A stretch of 64,000 nucleotides of DNA from NCBI GenBank assembly GCA_039942715.1, contig JBDVBY010000011.1, positions 1-64,000 on the forward strand. The letters are read 5' to 3'. The stretch is from JABDJX01 sp039942715 (GTDB lineage: Bacteria > Pseudomonadota > Alphaproteobacteria > Rhodobacterales > Rhodobacteraceae). The notes beneath the pieces were generated by a model, which searched no databases, was not told the origin of the DNA, and was given only the letters and a program-made list of their open reading frames with translations. Of the stretch, positions 1 through 7,985 are shown piece after piece (position 1 is the first letter of the stretch; every line of letters begins with the position of its first letter). Position numbers and translations under genes: made by a program.

Positions 1-72
1 CCGTCCATGACAATCAATCTGGGTGTTCAGATTTGGTTTCACACCCACATTTCTGCACAGGTGTCTGTGCAT
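1..72 (-). other. possible partial reading frame at left edge
   Basis: A minus-strand ATG at 70-72, preceded by a GGGG-containing stretch that could act as a ribosome binding site, opens a frame of 24 codons that runs off the left edge without a stop. I do not recognise the peptide. It may be the start of a gene downstream of dadA or chance; the window cannot decide. Confidence 0.15.
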
Positions 73-180
73 CACCCCAAAAAGCGCAATCATTTCAGCG
101 ACTTCACGCCGATGAGAGCAATGAACCCCGTTTGCGTGATCCTCCGTTAGGACCCGTGAGCAAATGTTGCAGTTTGGTGA

Positions 181-212
181 GGCCTGTCGGGCAAAAAAGC
201 AGCCGACAGGCC
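181..212 (-). terminator. terminator-like hairpin behind dadA
   Basis: Ten-base perfect inverted repeat (GGCCTGTCGG at 181-190, CCGACAGGCC at 203-212) with an A-rich loop, just past the stop codon of the DadA-like gene. No clear U-tract follows on the minus strand, so it may be an imperfect intrinsic terminator or an RNA 3' end stabiliser. Confidence 0.45.
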
Positions 213-221
213 CACTTTAAT

Positions 222-1448
222 TCAAGCCGCAATGTCGGCTTGAACTTTTTCAGCAATAATTTCCGCCGTCGTCGCCGACAGCGTCCAGCCCAAATGCCCG
301 TGGCCGGTATTATAATAGACACCCGGCTTTTTACCCGGCTTCACCATCGGCACCATGTTCGGCATCATCGGACGCAAGCCGGCCCAAGGCACGGCATGCT
401 CGGTGACAACGTCCGGAAACAGCCGTTCGACCCATTTGACCAGCGGCTTCACACGGTCATCGCGAATATCCCAGTTGTTCCCGTTAAATTCGGCCGTCCC
501 CGCAATACGAAAACGATCCTTGCCCAAACGGCTTGTCACAACTTTGGCCTCGTCATCTAGCAAACTCACCCAAGGGGCGGCTGCCTGACTTTCTTCATCG
601 TCCAGCTTCACAGTGATCGAATACCCTTTGACAGGATAGACGTTCACCCGATCCCCCAGCATGTGCCCAATCTTGCGGCTGGCAACACCTGCACAAACAA
701 CCAGCGCATCAAACTGCGCTTCATCCTTTGCGCCTTTGTCGTCAACCCACTTGATCACTGGACCCTGCACATTGTGAATGATCTCGCGCACGGTCGTGTT
801 GAAATAAAAATCAACGCCCTTCTTCTTGCAGGCATCTGAAAGGCCCCGGCTATAACGGTGAATATCACCGGTCATATCCGACGGCGTAAAATACCCACCG
901 TAGAAATCGCCCGTCAGCGCGGGCTCAAGCGTTTTCATCTCTCCCGGCGTAACCGCCTCGCGCTCCAAACCACCCTCTGACAAGAGCGCATTCACGTTCG
1001 TAGCGTGATCATATTCCTTTTTGGTATTATAGATGTGCAAAATCCCGCGCTCTTCGACATCAAAGTCAAAGCCTTCTTTTGCCGCGGTCTCTTTCAGCAA
1101 ATCGCGCGCCGTAATCGCCATACGTACCGTATCAATGGTGTTCTGGCGATAGTTCGGGATATTGGCCATAAACTCCGCCATCCAAGAATATTTATGCCAG
1201 CTTGGCTTTGGGTTCACCAAAAGCGGCGCGCCCCGCTCAAACATCCACTTCATACCTTTGAAAACAGTCGACCAGCGGTTCCATACCTCAGCATTGGAAG
1301 CAGACAACTGACCGCCGTTGGCAAAAGATGTATCCATTGCCGCATAACGGTTCTGGTCAAACACGGTCACATCATAACCGCGGTTCAGCAATGCATAAGC
1401 AGTGGTCACGCCGGTCACGCCAGCGCCGATTACAGCAATTTTCTTCAT
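222..1448 (-). CDS. dadA: D-amino acid dehydrogenase (DadA-like FAD oxidoreductase)
   Basis: A 408-residue flavoprotein of the DAO/DadA family, which oxidatively deaminates D-amino acids or related small amino acids and passes electrons to the respiratory chain. The N-terminal dinucleotide-binding motif GAGVTG lies at residues 8-13, an acidic residue ends the following strand, and the family's C-terminal G-L-R-P-M-x-P and G-H-G-H-L-G-W motifs are present near 365-393. Length is close to that of other DadA proteins (about 410-435). AAGGA sits just upstream of the ATG. The gene is alone on this strand and is preceded by a tandem glycine riboswitch, so its expression is probably tied to glycine. 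The substrate could therefore be glycine or sarcosine rather than D-alanine; sequence alone does not decide. Confidence 0.88.
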   Translation of the reverse strand: MKKIAVIGAGVTGVTTAYALLNRGYDVTVFDQNRYAAMDTSFANGGQLSASNAEVWNRWSTVFKGMKWMFERGAPLLVNPKPSWHKYSWMAEFMANIPNYRQNTIDTVRMAITARDLLKETAAKEGFDFDVEERGILHIYNTKKEYDHATNVNALLSEGGLEREAVTPGEMKTLEPALTGDFYGGYFTPSDMTGDIHRYSRGLSDACKKKGVDFYFNTTVREIIHNVQGPVIKWVDDKGAKDEAQFDALVVCAGVASRKIGHMLGDRVNVYPVKGYSITVKLDDEESQAAAPWVSLLDDEAKVVTSRLGKDRFRIAGTAEFNGNNWDIRDDRVKPLVKWVERLFPDVVTEHAVPWAGLRPMMPNMVPMVKPGKKPGVYYNTGHGHLGWTLSATTAEIIAEKVQADIAA

Positions 1449-1503
1449 TGGAATGTCCTTCCAACAGAGTACGATCTGATGCGAGAAAAACCCGCACCGG
1501 TGA

Positions 1504-1671
1504 TCCCATCTGTCCGAGAACCTGAGAGTGTCGCAGAAGAACCTTCTACTTGCTCCGTCGGTGGGCCCGTCTTCGGACCGCTTTCCAGAGTGTCAGCTTT
1601 TCGTACAGTTCATTTGCCTGAGAGTTTCCGGGACGTTGCTCCTTCGGCGCCAGCGCGATGCTGGTCTCTCC
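1504..1671 (-). promoter_or_regulatory. tandem glycine riboswitch
   Basis: Two consecutive glycine aptamers read on the minus strand. The first runs from GGAGAG (1671) through GCCGAAGGAGCAA and ACTCTCAGGCAAA to the linker GACACTCTGGA; the second carries CACCGACGGAGCAAG, then ACTCTCAGG and closes with GGACAGATGGG near 1504. These are the hallmark conserved blocks of the two-aptamer glycine riboswitch class. The element ends about 55 nt before the dadA start codon. A short hairpin (TGCG...CGCA) lies between aptamer and ribosome binding site, but I cannot tell whether control is transcriptional or translational, or whether glycine switches the gene on or off. Confidence 0.93.
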
Positions 1672-1680
1672 TGCACAAAG

Positions 1681-1971
1681 CTATGTGACACCCGTGCGGT
1701 AGACCCGAAAGCGAGTCGCGGCAAGAAATATTTGCGGGTCAAAACACTTAAATTTGCGTCATTGCGTCTTCTGCGCCGAACTTCATGCAAAAGCAGCACG
1801 CCACGCGTTTTCAACTTCCGAGCAAAATTGGCCAAAAAACCAGTCAAATCATTGCAGGTGCGCCCGATTGTCCGCTGGACGATAGGGGGCAGCAGCGCTA
1901 TCTACTCGCGAGTTAACCTTGGATTCGTTCTGAGGTCTTAAAGCATTGGGCAAGAAGGCCCCGCAAAAAAG
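1681..1971. other. intergenic region, dadA leader / petA upstream
   Basis: About 290 bases between the start of the glycine riboswitch and petA. It should hold the divergent promoters of dadA (minus) and petABC (plus). I see no gene and no convincing -35/-10 pair or operator on either strand. Confidence 0.5.
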
Positions 1972-1983
1972 ATGGAGACGCTC

Positions 1984-2547
1984 GTGTCGCACGCAGATGA
2001 TGATCACGAAGGCACTCGCCGAGATTTTCTTTACTACGCAACCGGTGGTGCCGGTGCGGTCGCTGTTGGCGCCGCCGTTTGGCCGCTGGTCAACCAGATG
2101 AACCCCTCCGCGGATGTTCAGGCGCTGTCGTCAATTCGTGTTGACGTTGGCGATCTTGAACCGGGCGCACAGCTTACTGTGAAGTGGCTGGGCAAACCTG
2201 TGTTTATCCGCCGACGCACCGAAGAAGAGATTGCGGCCGAACGTGCCGTCCCATTAGCCGATCTGCCTGATCAGATTGCGCGCAACGCTAACGGCGTAGA
2301 CGGCGCAGATGCGACAGACGAAAACCGTGCGCTTGACGAAAACGGCGAATGGTTGGTTCAGATGGGCGTGTGTACGCACCTTGGCTGCGTTCCATTGGCT
2401 GACTCTGGCGAATTTGGCGGATGGTTCTGCCCTTGCCACGGCTCGCACTACGATTTGTCAGGACGGATCCGCAAAGGCCCTGCACCTGAAAACCTCCCGG
2501 TTCCGCCGGCACGGTTTGACGACGAAACAACAATTGTTCTTGGATAA
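1984..2547 (+). CDS. petA: ubiquinol-cytochrome c reductase Rieske iron-sulfur subunit
   Basis: Rieske subunit of the cytochrome bc1 complex, transferring an electron from ubiquinol to cytochrome c1 at the periplasmic face. The start is set at GTG 1984 rather than the in-frame ATG at 1972: GGAGA at 1974-1978 is correctly spaced only for the GTG, and the resulting N-terminus matches alphaproteobacterial Rieske proteins. This gives 187 residues. A twin-arginine motif (R12-R13) and a hydrophobic stretch form the uncleaved Tat anchor. Cluster ligands lie in CTHLGC (130-135) and CPCHGSH (149-155). First gene of petABC, with petB 12 bases downstream. Confidence 0.96.
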   Translation: MSHADDDHEGTRRDFLYYATGGAGAVAVGAAVWPLVNQMNPSADVQALSSIRVDVGDLEPGAQLTVKWLGKPVFIRRRTEEEIAAERAVPLADLPDQIARNANGVDGADATDENRALDENGEWLVQMGVCTHLGCVPLADSGEFGGWFCPCHGSHYDLSGRIRKGPAPENLPVPPARFDDETTIVLG

Positions 2548-2559
2548 GGGAGAGACCCC

Positions 2560-3903
2560 ATGGCCGGCATTCCGCATGACCATTACGAACCGGTGACCCC
2601 AGCCGAGAATTGGCTGCACCGCCGCCTGCCCATTGTCGGGTTGGCCTACGACGTTCTGATGCTTCCCACACCGAAAAACCTGAACTGGATGTGGATCTGG
2701 GGCATTATCCTGACGTTCTGCCTTGTTTTGCAGATCGTCACAGGCATCGTTCTTGCGATGCATTACACGCCTCACGTCGATGAGGCGTTCGCCTCTGTTG
2801 AACATATCATGCGAAACGTGAACGGTGGGCATATGCTCCGCTACCTTCACCAGAACGGCGCATCCTTGTTCTTTGTCGCAGTTTACGCGCACATCTTCCG
2901 CGGCCTCTATTACGGTTCTTACAAAGAGCCACGCGAAGTCACATGGATCATTGGCATCCTGATCTTTGTTCTGATGATGGGCACAGCCTTTATGGGCTAC
3001 GTTCTACCTTGGGGTCAGATGTCATTCTGGGGCGCGACTGTGATCACCGGCCTCTTTGGCGCCATCCCGTTCATCGGCGAAGGCATTCAAACCTGGCTTC
3101 TTGGTGGACCAGCGGTCGACAACGCCACGCTGAACCGCTTCTTCTCACTGCACTATCTTCTGCCGTTCGTGATTGCCGGCCTTGTTGCCGTTCACATCTG
3201 GGCGTTCCACACCACTGGCAACAACAACCCAACAGGTGTTGAGGTGCGTCGTGGCTCAAAAGAAGAAGCCGCGAAAGACACAGTGCCGTTCTGGCCTTAC
3301 TACGTGATCAAGGACCTGTTCGCACTTGCAGTCATCTTGGCGGTCTTCTTTGCGATTGTCGGTTTCATGCCAAACTATCTTGGACACCCTGACAACTACC
3401 TTGAGGCAAACCCACTGGCGACACCGGCACACATTGTGCCCGAATGGTACTTCCTGCCGTTCTACGCAATTCTGCGCGCCTTTACCGACGAAGTGTGGGT
3501 CGTTCAGATCGCGTCCTTCGTGACAGCAGGCATTGTCGACGCCAAATTCTTCGGCGTGCTTGCCATGTTTGGCGCTATTGCAGTCATGGCACTCGCTCCT
3601 TGGCTCGACACCTCTTCGGTGCGCTCGGGTCGGTATCGACCAATGTTCAAATGGTGGTTTGCTCTGTTGGTGATCGACTTCTTCGTTTTGATGTGGGTTG
3701 GCGCTATGCCAGCGGAAGAGCCTTACAACACAATTTCACTGCTCGGCTCGACCTATTGGTTCGCATACTTCCTGATCATCCTGCCTCTACTTGGCGTGAT
3801 CGAGAAGCCGCTTGCGCAACCAGAAACAATCGAAGCCGACTTCGACGAACATTACCCCGCCAACGGCAATGCGCCCGCTGGCCAGGCAACACCTGCGGAA
3901 TGA
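2560..3903 (+). CDS. petB: cytochrome b of the bc1 complex
   Basis: Core membrane subunit (447 residues) of ubiquinol:cytochrome c oxidoreductase, carrying hemes bL and bH and the Qo and Qi quinone sites. The four heme-ligand histidines are at H97, H111, H198 and H212, the spacing of the Rhodobacter protein. The Qo-site PEWY motif is at 294-297. Eight transmembrane helices are apparent, plus a hydrophilic C-terminal tail rich in acidic residues. It follows petA by 12 bases with a GGGAGAG ribosome binding site and its stop overlaps the leader of petC. Bacterial fused-type cytochrome b, not split as in b6f. Confidence 0.97.
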   Translation: MAGIPHDHYEPVTPAENWLHRRLPIVGLAYDVLMLPTPKNLNWMWIWGIILTFCLVLQIVTGIVLAMHYTPHVDEAFASVEHIMRNVNGGHMLRYLHQNGASLFFVAVYAHIFRGLYYGSYKEPREVTWIIGILIFVLMMGTAFMGYVLPWGQMSFWGATVITGLFGAIPFIGEGIQTWLLGGPAVDNATLNRFFSLHYLLPFVIAGLVAVHIWAFHTTGNNNPTGVEVRRGSKEEAAKDTVPFWPYYVIKDLFALAVILAVFFAIVGFMPNYLGHPDNYLEANPLATPAHIVPEWYFLPFYAILRAFTDEVWVVQIASFVTAGIVDAKFFGVLAMFGAIAVMALAPWLDTSSVRSGRYRPMFKWWFALLVIDFFVLMWVGAMPAEEPYNTISLLGSTYWFAYFLIILPLLGVIEKPLAQPETIEADFDEHYPANGNAPAGQATPAE

Positions 3904-3917
3904 AAGGAAACAACTCC

Positions 3918-4763
3918 ATGATCCGTCAGATCACTCTCTCCGCAGCTGTCGTCCTTGGTTTTACCAGCCCCGTTTTGGCGGCTGGTAAGGCGCCTAAGGT
4001 CACCGATTATGATTTCTCTTTTGAGGGACCATTCGGCACGTACGACCAAATGCAACTTCAGCGCGGCCTTCAAATCTACACTGAGGTCTGCTCGGCCTGC
4101 CACGGTCTTCAGTATGTGCCACTTCGCACCTTGCATGATGAAGGTGGCCCTGGCCTGCCCGAAGATCAGGTCCGTGCTTACGCTGAATTCTATGAAGTCT
4201 TTGACGAAGAAATCGATGACTTCCGCGCAGCACGCCCAACCGATCACTTCCCGGGTTCTCAACTTGAGAATGCCCCGGACTTGTCACTGATGGCAAAAGG
4301 GCGCGCTGGCTTTTCCGGACCCTATGGCTCGGGGATCAACCAACTGTTCAAAGGTATGGGCGGACCTGAATACATCGCCTCGCTTCTCGCTGGCTATACT
4401 GAAGACGTGCCAGAATGCGCGCTCGAATCCACTATCGAGGGTTCCTACAACAAAGTCTTCACCGCGGGCGGTTTCCCAGATGAATGTAAGTACGAAGATG
4501 GTACTCACAAAATCGAAGGGTCATGGATCGCGATGGGTCAGCCTCTTTGGGGCGATGATGTCGAATACGAAGATGGCACTCCAGCCACCGTCGAGCAAAG
4601 CTCGCAAGACGTGGCAGCCTTCCTAATGTGGGCGGCAGAGCCAAAACTGAACGCGCGCAAAGAAGCGGGCTTTGTTTCGGTGATCTTCCTGACGATCCTG
4701 AGCGTTCTGTTGTATCTAACCAACAAGAAAATCTGGCACGGCGTCAAACACCGCGATGAATAA
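3918..4763 (+). CDS. petC: cytochrome c1 of the bc1 complex
   Basis: Membrane-anchored c-type cytochrome that receives electrons from the Rieske centre and passes them to cytochrome c. The start ATG at 3918 is chosen because AAAGGAAA lies directly upstream and the protein then begins with a Sec signal peptide (residues 1-21, ending A-A). Heme attachment motif CSACH is at 58-62. The mature domain is followed by a single C-terminal transmembrane helix and a short positively charged tail. It has 281 residues, typical for Rhodobacteraceae. Last gene of petABC, followed by a strong terminator. Confidence 0.96.
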   Translation: MIRQITLSAAVVLGFTSPVLAAGKAPKVTDYDFSFEGPFGTYDQMQLQRGLQIYTEVCSACHGLQYVPLRTLHDEGGPGLPEDQVRAYAEFYEVFDEEIDDFRAARPTDHFPGSQLENAPDLSLMAKGRAGFSGPYGSGINQLFKGMGGPEYIASLLAGYTEDVPECALESTIEGSYNKVFTAGGFPDECKYEDGTHKIEGSWIAMGQPLWGDDVEYEDGTPATVEQSSQDVAAFLMWAAEPKLNARKEAGFVSVIFLTILSVLLYLTNKKIWHGVKHRDE

Positions 4764-4790
4764 TCCAGTTACGAGATAGTATTGCAAAAA

Positions 4791-4819
4791 AAACGCCGCC
4801 CTTTGTGGGCGGCGTTTTT
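4791..4819 (+). terminator. intrinsic terminator of petABC
   Basis: Perfect 11-bp stem (AAACGCCGCCC at 4791-4801, GGGCGGCGTTT at 4807-4817) with a 5-base loop, followed by a T-run. It starts 27 bases after the petC stop. The flanking A-run could let it work on the minus strand too. Confidence 0.93.
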
Positions 4820-4851
4820 CTTTGTCGAGCTCTAATAGCGCAGAACCACTG

Positions 4852-4920
4852 TTCATCTATTCATAAATCCCTGGGGCCTGGGGCAAAGCCCCAGCGGGTC
4901 GCCACCGACAGGCGGCGAAA
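4852..4920 (-). repeat. dispersed hairpin repeat, copy A (behind rpoH)
   Basis: Begins TTCATCTATT, continues with an A/T-rich stretch, CTGGGG and the palindrome GGGGCAAAGCCCC, then a GGCGGCGAAA segment. A second copy with the same order of blocks is at 30977-31041 behind gltB. Both copies lie just beyond the stop codon of a minus-strand gene, so on that strand the hairpin is followed by the A/T-rich tract and may serve as a transcription terminator or mRNA 3' stabiliser. Confidence 0.6.
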
Positions 4921-4937
4921 CCGTATCGTCAAAACCC

Positions 4938-5834
4938 TCAGGCGGTTTCAAGCATGCCACGCTCACGGGCCAACTCCTGCATCTTGGTTTGCAATTTTTC
5001 GAACGCGCGCACCTCGATCTGACGAATGCGCTCGCGGCTCACATCGTATTGACCAGAAAGCTCCTCCAGCGTGACTGGGCTATCCATCAAACGGCGCTGT
5101 GTCAGGATATCCTGCTCGCGCTCATTTAGCACTGTCATTGCCTCCGCCATCATCTCGCGACGGGATTCCAGCTCGTTCTTCTCGGCATAGTCGCCAGCCT
5201 GGTCCGCATCTTCGTCTTCAAGCCAGTCCTGCCATTGAGCTGCACCTTCTCCATCAGCGGAAATCGTTGCGTTCAGCGAGGCATCGCCGCCCGACAAGCG
5301 CCGGTTCATGTTGATCACTTCCTGCTCGCTCACGCTCAGGTCAGTGGCAATGCGCTCAACATGCTCTGGACGCAAATCACCGTCTTCCAGAGCACCAATG
5401 CGCGCTTTCGCCTTACGCAGGTTAAAGAACAATTTCTTTTGTGCCGATGTCGTACCTAGTTTGACAAGGCTCCACGAGCGCAGGATGTACTCCTGAATAG
5501 AAGCACGGATCCACCACATCGCATAAGTCGCCAGGCGGAACCCTTTATCGGGATCAAACCGCTTCACAGCCTGCATCAGGCCAACGTTTGCTTCTGAAAT
5601 AACTTCCGCCTGCGGAAGACCATAGCCACGGTAACCCATAGCAATCTTGGCAGCCAATCGCAGGTGCGATGTCACCATCTGATGCGCAGCATCAGTGTCC
5701 TGATCTTCAACCCAACGGCGGGCCAGCATGAATTCCTGCTCTTTTTCAAGCATCGGAAACTTCCGGATCTCCTGAAGATACCGGTTGAGGCCACCTTCAG
5801 GGGTTGGAGCGGGGAGATTTTTATAATTCGCCAT
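4938..5834 (-). CDS. rpoH: RNA polymerase sigma factor RpoH (sigma-32)
   Basis: Heat-shock sigma factor of 298 residues that directs RNA polymerase to chaperone and protease promoters. It has the sigma-70 family regions 1.2, 2 and 4 in order; the diagnostic RpoH box QKKLFFNLR is at 132-140, which separates it from RpoD and group 2 factors. Region 4.2 ends with the helix-turn-helix V-S-R-E-R-I-R-Q-I-E. It stands alone, convergent with petABC. The 50 bases upstream hold a CTTGAA/CTATCT promoter-like pair with an inverted repeat in the spacer, suggesting autoregulation. Rhodobacteraceae often have two RpoH paralogues; which one this is cannot be settled here. Confidence 0.95.
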   Translation of the reverse strand: MANYKNLPAPTPEGGLNRYLQEIRKFPMLEKEQEFMLARRWVEDQDTDAAHQMVTSHLRLAAKIAMGYRGYGLPQAEVISEANVGLMQAVKRFDPDKGFRLATYAMWWIRASIQEYILRSWSLVKLGTTSAQKKLFFNLRKAKARIGALEDGDLRPEHVERIATDLSVSEQEVINMNRRLSGGDASLNATISADGEGAAQWQDWLEDEDADQAGDYAEKNELESRREMMAEAMTVLNEREQDILTQRRLMDSPVTLEELSGQYDVSRERIRQIEVRAFEKLQTKMQELARERGMLETA

Positions 5835-5877
5835 GTTTTCCTATTCCCTGTGCGCACAATGTATCAGCGCTTAACAT

Positions 5878-5906
5878 AGATAGTGAACCATTCGGTTCAG
5901 TTCAAG
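5878..5906 (-). promoter_or_regulatory. candidate rpoH promoter with operator-like palindrome
   Basis: Read on the minus strand: CTTGAA (5901-5906), a 17-base spacer, then CTATCT (5878-5883). The spacer contains a perfect inverted repeat TGAACC-GAAT-GGTTCA (5884-5899). CTTGAA resembles the -35 of sigma-32 promoters, and the same stretch can also be read as a sigma-70 pair (TTGAAC/TATCTA). The palindrome between the two hexamers is where a repressor would bind. Confidence 0.5.
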
Positions 5907-6049
5907 TGGTGCAGCATCGTTTTCTTGCCGCTTCGATATGAACAATCTATGAAATTAACGCCGACCTACGCCACTCACACCGCCGTGCGTTCACGCGTCT
6001 GTGCACAGTTGTTCAAATATATATCCAGTCACTGTGCATTTTTGCGAAG

Positions 6050-7057
6050 TCAGCGCAACGCACCAAGCAGCGCTTCAAAGTCGCCTGGCAATTCACTTTC
6101 AAAACGCATTTCGTCCCCCGAAACCGGATGGATAAACCCAAGAGTCTTTGCGTGAAGCGCCTGTCTTTTAAAGCTTTTTACCGCCTCAGCTCCGGCTTGA
6201 CGATCAGGGAACTTGCGCCGTCCTCCATAGGTCGGATCGCCTATCAAACCATGCCCGATATGCGCCATATGCACCCGGATCTGATGCGTGCGCCCTGTTT
6301 CAAGTTTGCAAGAAATCAGAGCTGCAGCGCCTCCAAATGTTTCAATCGTCCGCACCCGTGTCACTGCATGCCGCCCATTTTGAAACATTACGGCCTGCCG
6401 CTGACGGTCTGTTTTATGTCGCGCTAATTGAGTCGTGATCCGAATGACCCCGCCTTTTTCAAACCCAACACCTTTTACCCCTGCCAACCTCGGATCGCCA
6501 ATGTCGGGAACTCCATGACAGACGGCCACATAACTGCGCTCGAGTGAATGATCGGCAAATTGTGCAGCCAGCCCGTGGTGTGCCGCATCTGATTTCGCCA
6601 CCACGAGCAAACCGGAAGTGTCTTTATCAATTCGATGTACAATCCCAGGCCGTTTTTCACCGCCTACACCAGAAAGCGCACCACCAAAGTGGTGCAACAA
6701 CGCATTAACCAATGTCCCACTAGGCGATCCGGGGGCCGGGTGCACAACCATGCCTGCAGGTTTATCCACGACGATTACGTCGTCATCTTCGAAGATGACC
6801 GAAAGCGGAATGTCTTCAGCAACAGTTTCCACATCAGCTGCTTCTTCAACCAATATCTCGAAGACGTCCCCTTCAGCGACACGCATCCGCGCATCACGCA
6901 CAACACCCCCATCTTTTGTGACCATGCCCGCGTCTAACAACCGCGCCAAACGCGACCGACTTAGATGCGCTTGCTCTGGCACATCGCGCGCCAGCGCCTT
7001 ATCAAGACGCGAAGGCGGGTTGGCGCCAATTGTGACGGTGTGCGTAATGGACGGCAT
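6050..7057 (-). CDS. RluD-family 23S rRNA pseudouridine synthase
   Basis: RluA/RluD-family enzyme of 335 residues that isomerises specific uridines in 23S rRNA. An S4-like RNA-binding domain occupies roughly residues 10-75; the catalytic aspartate is D144 in the signature HRIDKDTSG (141-149), followed by LLVVAK. Downstream motifs R-T-H-Q-I-R-V-H and G-D-P-T-Y-G-G are intact. Length and domain order fit RluD rather than the S4-less RluA. The start codon lies head to head with that of the plus-strand gene at 7047, overlapping it by 11 bases, so each promoter must lie inside the other gene. Confidence 0.9.
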   Translation of the reverse strand: MPSITHTVTIGANPPSRLDKALARDVPEQAHLSRSRLARLLDAGMVTKDGGVVRDARMRVAEGDVFEILVEEAADVETVAEDIPLSVIFEDDDVIVVDKPAGMVVHPAPGSPSGTLVNALLHHFGGALSGVGGEKRPGIVHRIDKDTSGLLVVAKSDAAHHGLAAQFADHSLERSYVAVCHGVPDIGDPRLAGVKGVGFEKGGVIRITTQLARHKTDRQRQAVMFQNGRHAVTRVRTIETFGGAAALISCKLETGRTHQIRVHMAHIGHGLIGDPTYGGRRKFPDRQAGAEAVKSFKRQALHAKTLGFIHPVSGDEMRFESELPGDFEALLGALR

Positions 7058-7352
7058 AGAAAACGGACAAGCTCCAGACGAAAAGACACTGCGCTATCTC
7101 AAAGCGCTGGTGACAATTCTTACGGTCACCATGATCTTGGGCTTTCTAACGATTGTCGCGCTTTTTGTCATGCGCTTCAGTGCAATGAATAAGGCTGAAT
7201 TGCCGGACGAGATTACGTTGCCAGATGGCGCCAAGGCGCAAGCCTTTACACGTGGCGACGATTGGTTCGCAATTGTAACGGAGGACGATGAAATCCTGAT
7301 CTATGGCAAATCCACCGGCAATCTACGCCAGCGGGTCAAAATTACGCCCTGA
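7047..7352 (+). CDS. small single-pass membrane protein (DUF6476-like)
   Basis: A 101-residue protein with an acidic N-terminus, one transmembrane helix at about residues 18-46, and a short extracytoplasmic C-terminal domain with alternating hydrophobic residues that suggest a small beta fold (W-F-A-I-V...E-I-L-I-Y). The start ATG at 7047 is the first in the conserved-looking frame; longer upstream frames run antisense through the pseudouridine synthase gene and are rejected. It resembles, from memory, the Rhodobacteraceae family DUF6476, of unknown function. It is divergent from and overlaps the pseudouridine synthase start; the next gene abuts it tail to tail at 7353. Confidence 0.75.
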   Translation: MDGIENGQAPDEKTLRYLKALVTILTVTMILGFLTIVALFVMRFSAMNKAELPDEITLPDGAKAQAFTRGDDWFAIVTEDDEILIYGKSTGNLRQRVKITP

Positions 7353-7631
7353 TCAGATCATCCAAAGCATTTGACTGCCCTGTTCGGTTGACGACAGCAC
7401 CATAAACAGGCCCGTCAAAGCCATGACATGGGACGTTGTACGCAGATTTGCCCCACCAAGAATGTTCAGGCACAACAATGCCAAACCAACCGGCAAGGCA
7501 AAGACCATGACACATAGGTTCAAAACATAAACCGTGGCGCGCGCTGTCAAATCATTCTGTTCGGCGCGCTGGTTAGGATCAAACTGATCTTCGATCGCAG
7601 AATCATGTGAAAGACTGATCGAGTCGGACAT
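7353..7631 (-). CDS. small two-helix membrane protein, unknown function
   Basis: A 92-residue protein with a polar N-terminus (residues 1-30) and two transmembrane helices (about 33-55 and 64-85). I do not recognise the family. The start is uncertain: ATG 7631 has only a weak GAAG upstream, and the same frame stays open to possible starts at 7763 and 7838, adding 44-69 basic residues. I chose the shorter form because the extension is arginine-rich and lacks domain character. Its stop is adjacent to that of the plus-strand gene ending at 7352, without a spacer. Confidence 0.6.
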   Translation of the reverse strand: MSDSISLSHDSAIEDQFDPNQRAEQNDLTARATVYVLNLCVMVFALPVGLALLCLNILGGANLRTTSHVMALTGLFMVLSSTEQGSQMLWMI

Positions 7632-7950
7632 AAAAATACTTCGTCGTTGTCGCTGAAGTCGCTCCTCCGGCGGCTCTAGTTCAGGCAAAGCCTTTAATGG
7701 CCGTGATTGAACGCGCGAAATCCGTAGACCGGCAATTCGATGAAATCCAGACATTTTAGACATGGCATGTAACCTATCTCTGAAGACACTCTTTAACTCA
7801 TTTAAACCTGTGCTCGAAATGCGATCAAAATGCGGCAAACATGTGGTGGATCGTTCAAATTGAGCATATCGGCCTCAATTCGCCCACAGTAGCTAATAAT
7901 CAATGAACAATTGCCAAAGATGCAAAAGGACTGTTTCGCATATCAAGCTA
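7632..7950. other. intergenic stretch without a firm gene
   Basis: About 320 bases. The half near 7632-7838 could be a minus-strand N-terminal extension of the preceding membrane protein if a distal start is used; otherwise it holds that gene's promoter. The remainder up to the clpB terminator is A/T-rich and shows no gene, RNA or clear operator. Confidence 0.4.
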
Positions 7951-7980
7951 AAAAAGCCCCGCGCATTGGCGGGGCTTTTT
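7951..7980 (-). terminator. intrinsic terminator of clpB
   Basis: Perfect 12-bp stem AAAAAGCCCCGC (7951-7962) and GCGGGGCTTTTT (7969-7980) around a 6-base loop, placed 5 bases beyond the clpB stop. T-runs on both strands make it bidirectional in principle, but only clpB reads into it. Confidence 0.93.
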
Positions 7981-7985
7981 ATCTT

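Noticed and set aside
1972..1983. ATG 1972 as petA start
   Set aside because: The ribosome binding site GGAGA lies inside this extension and is properly spaced only for GTG 1984.
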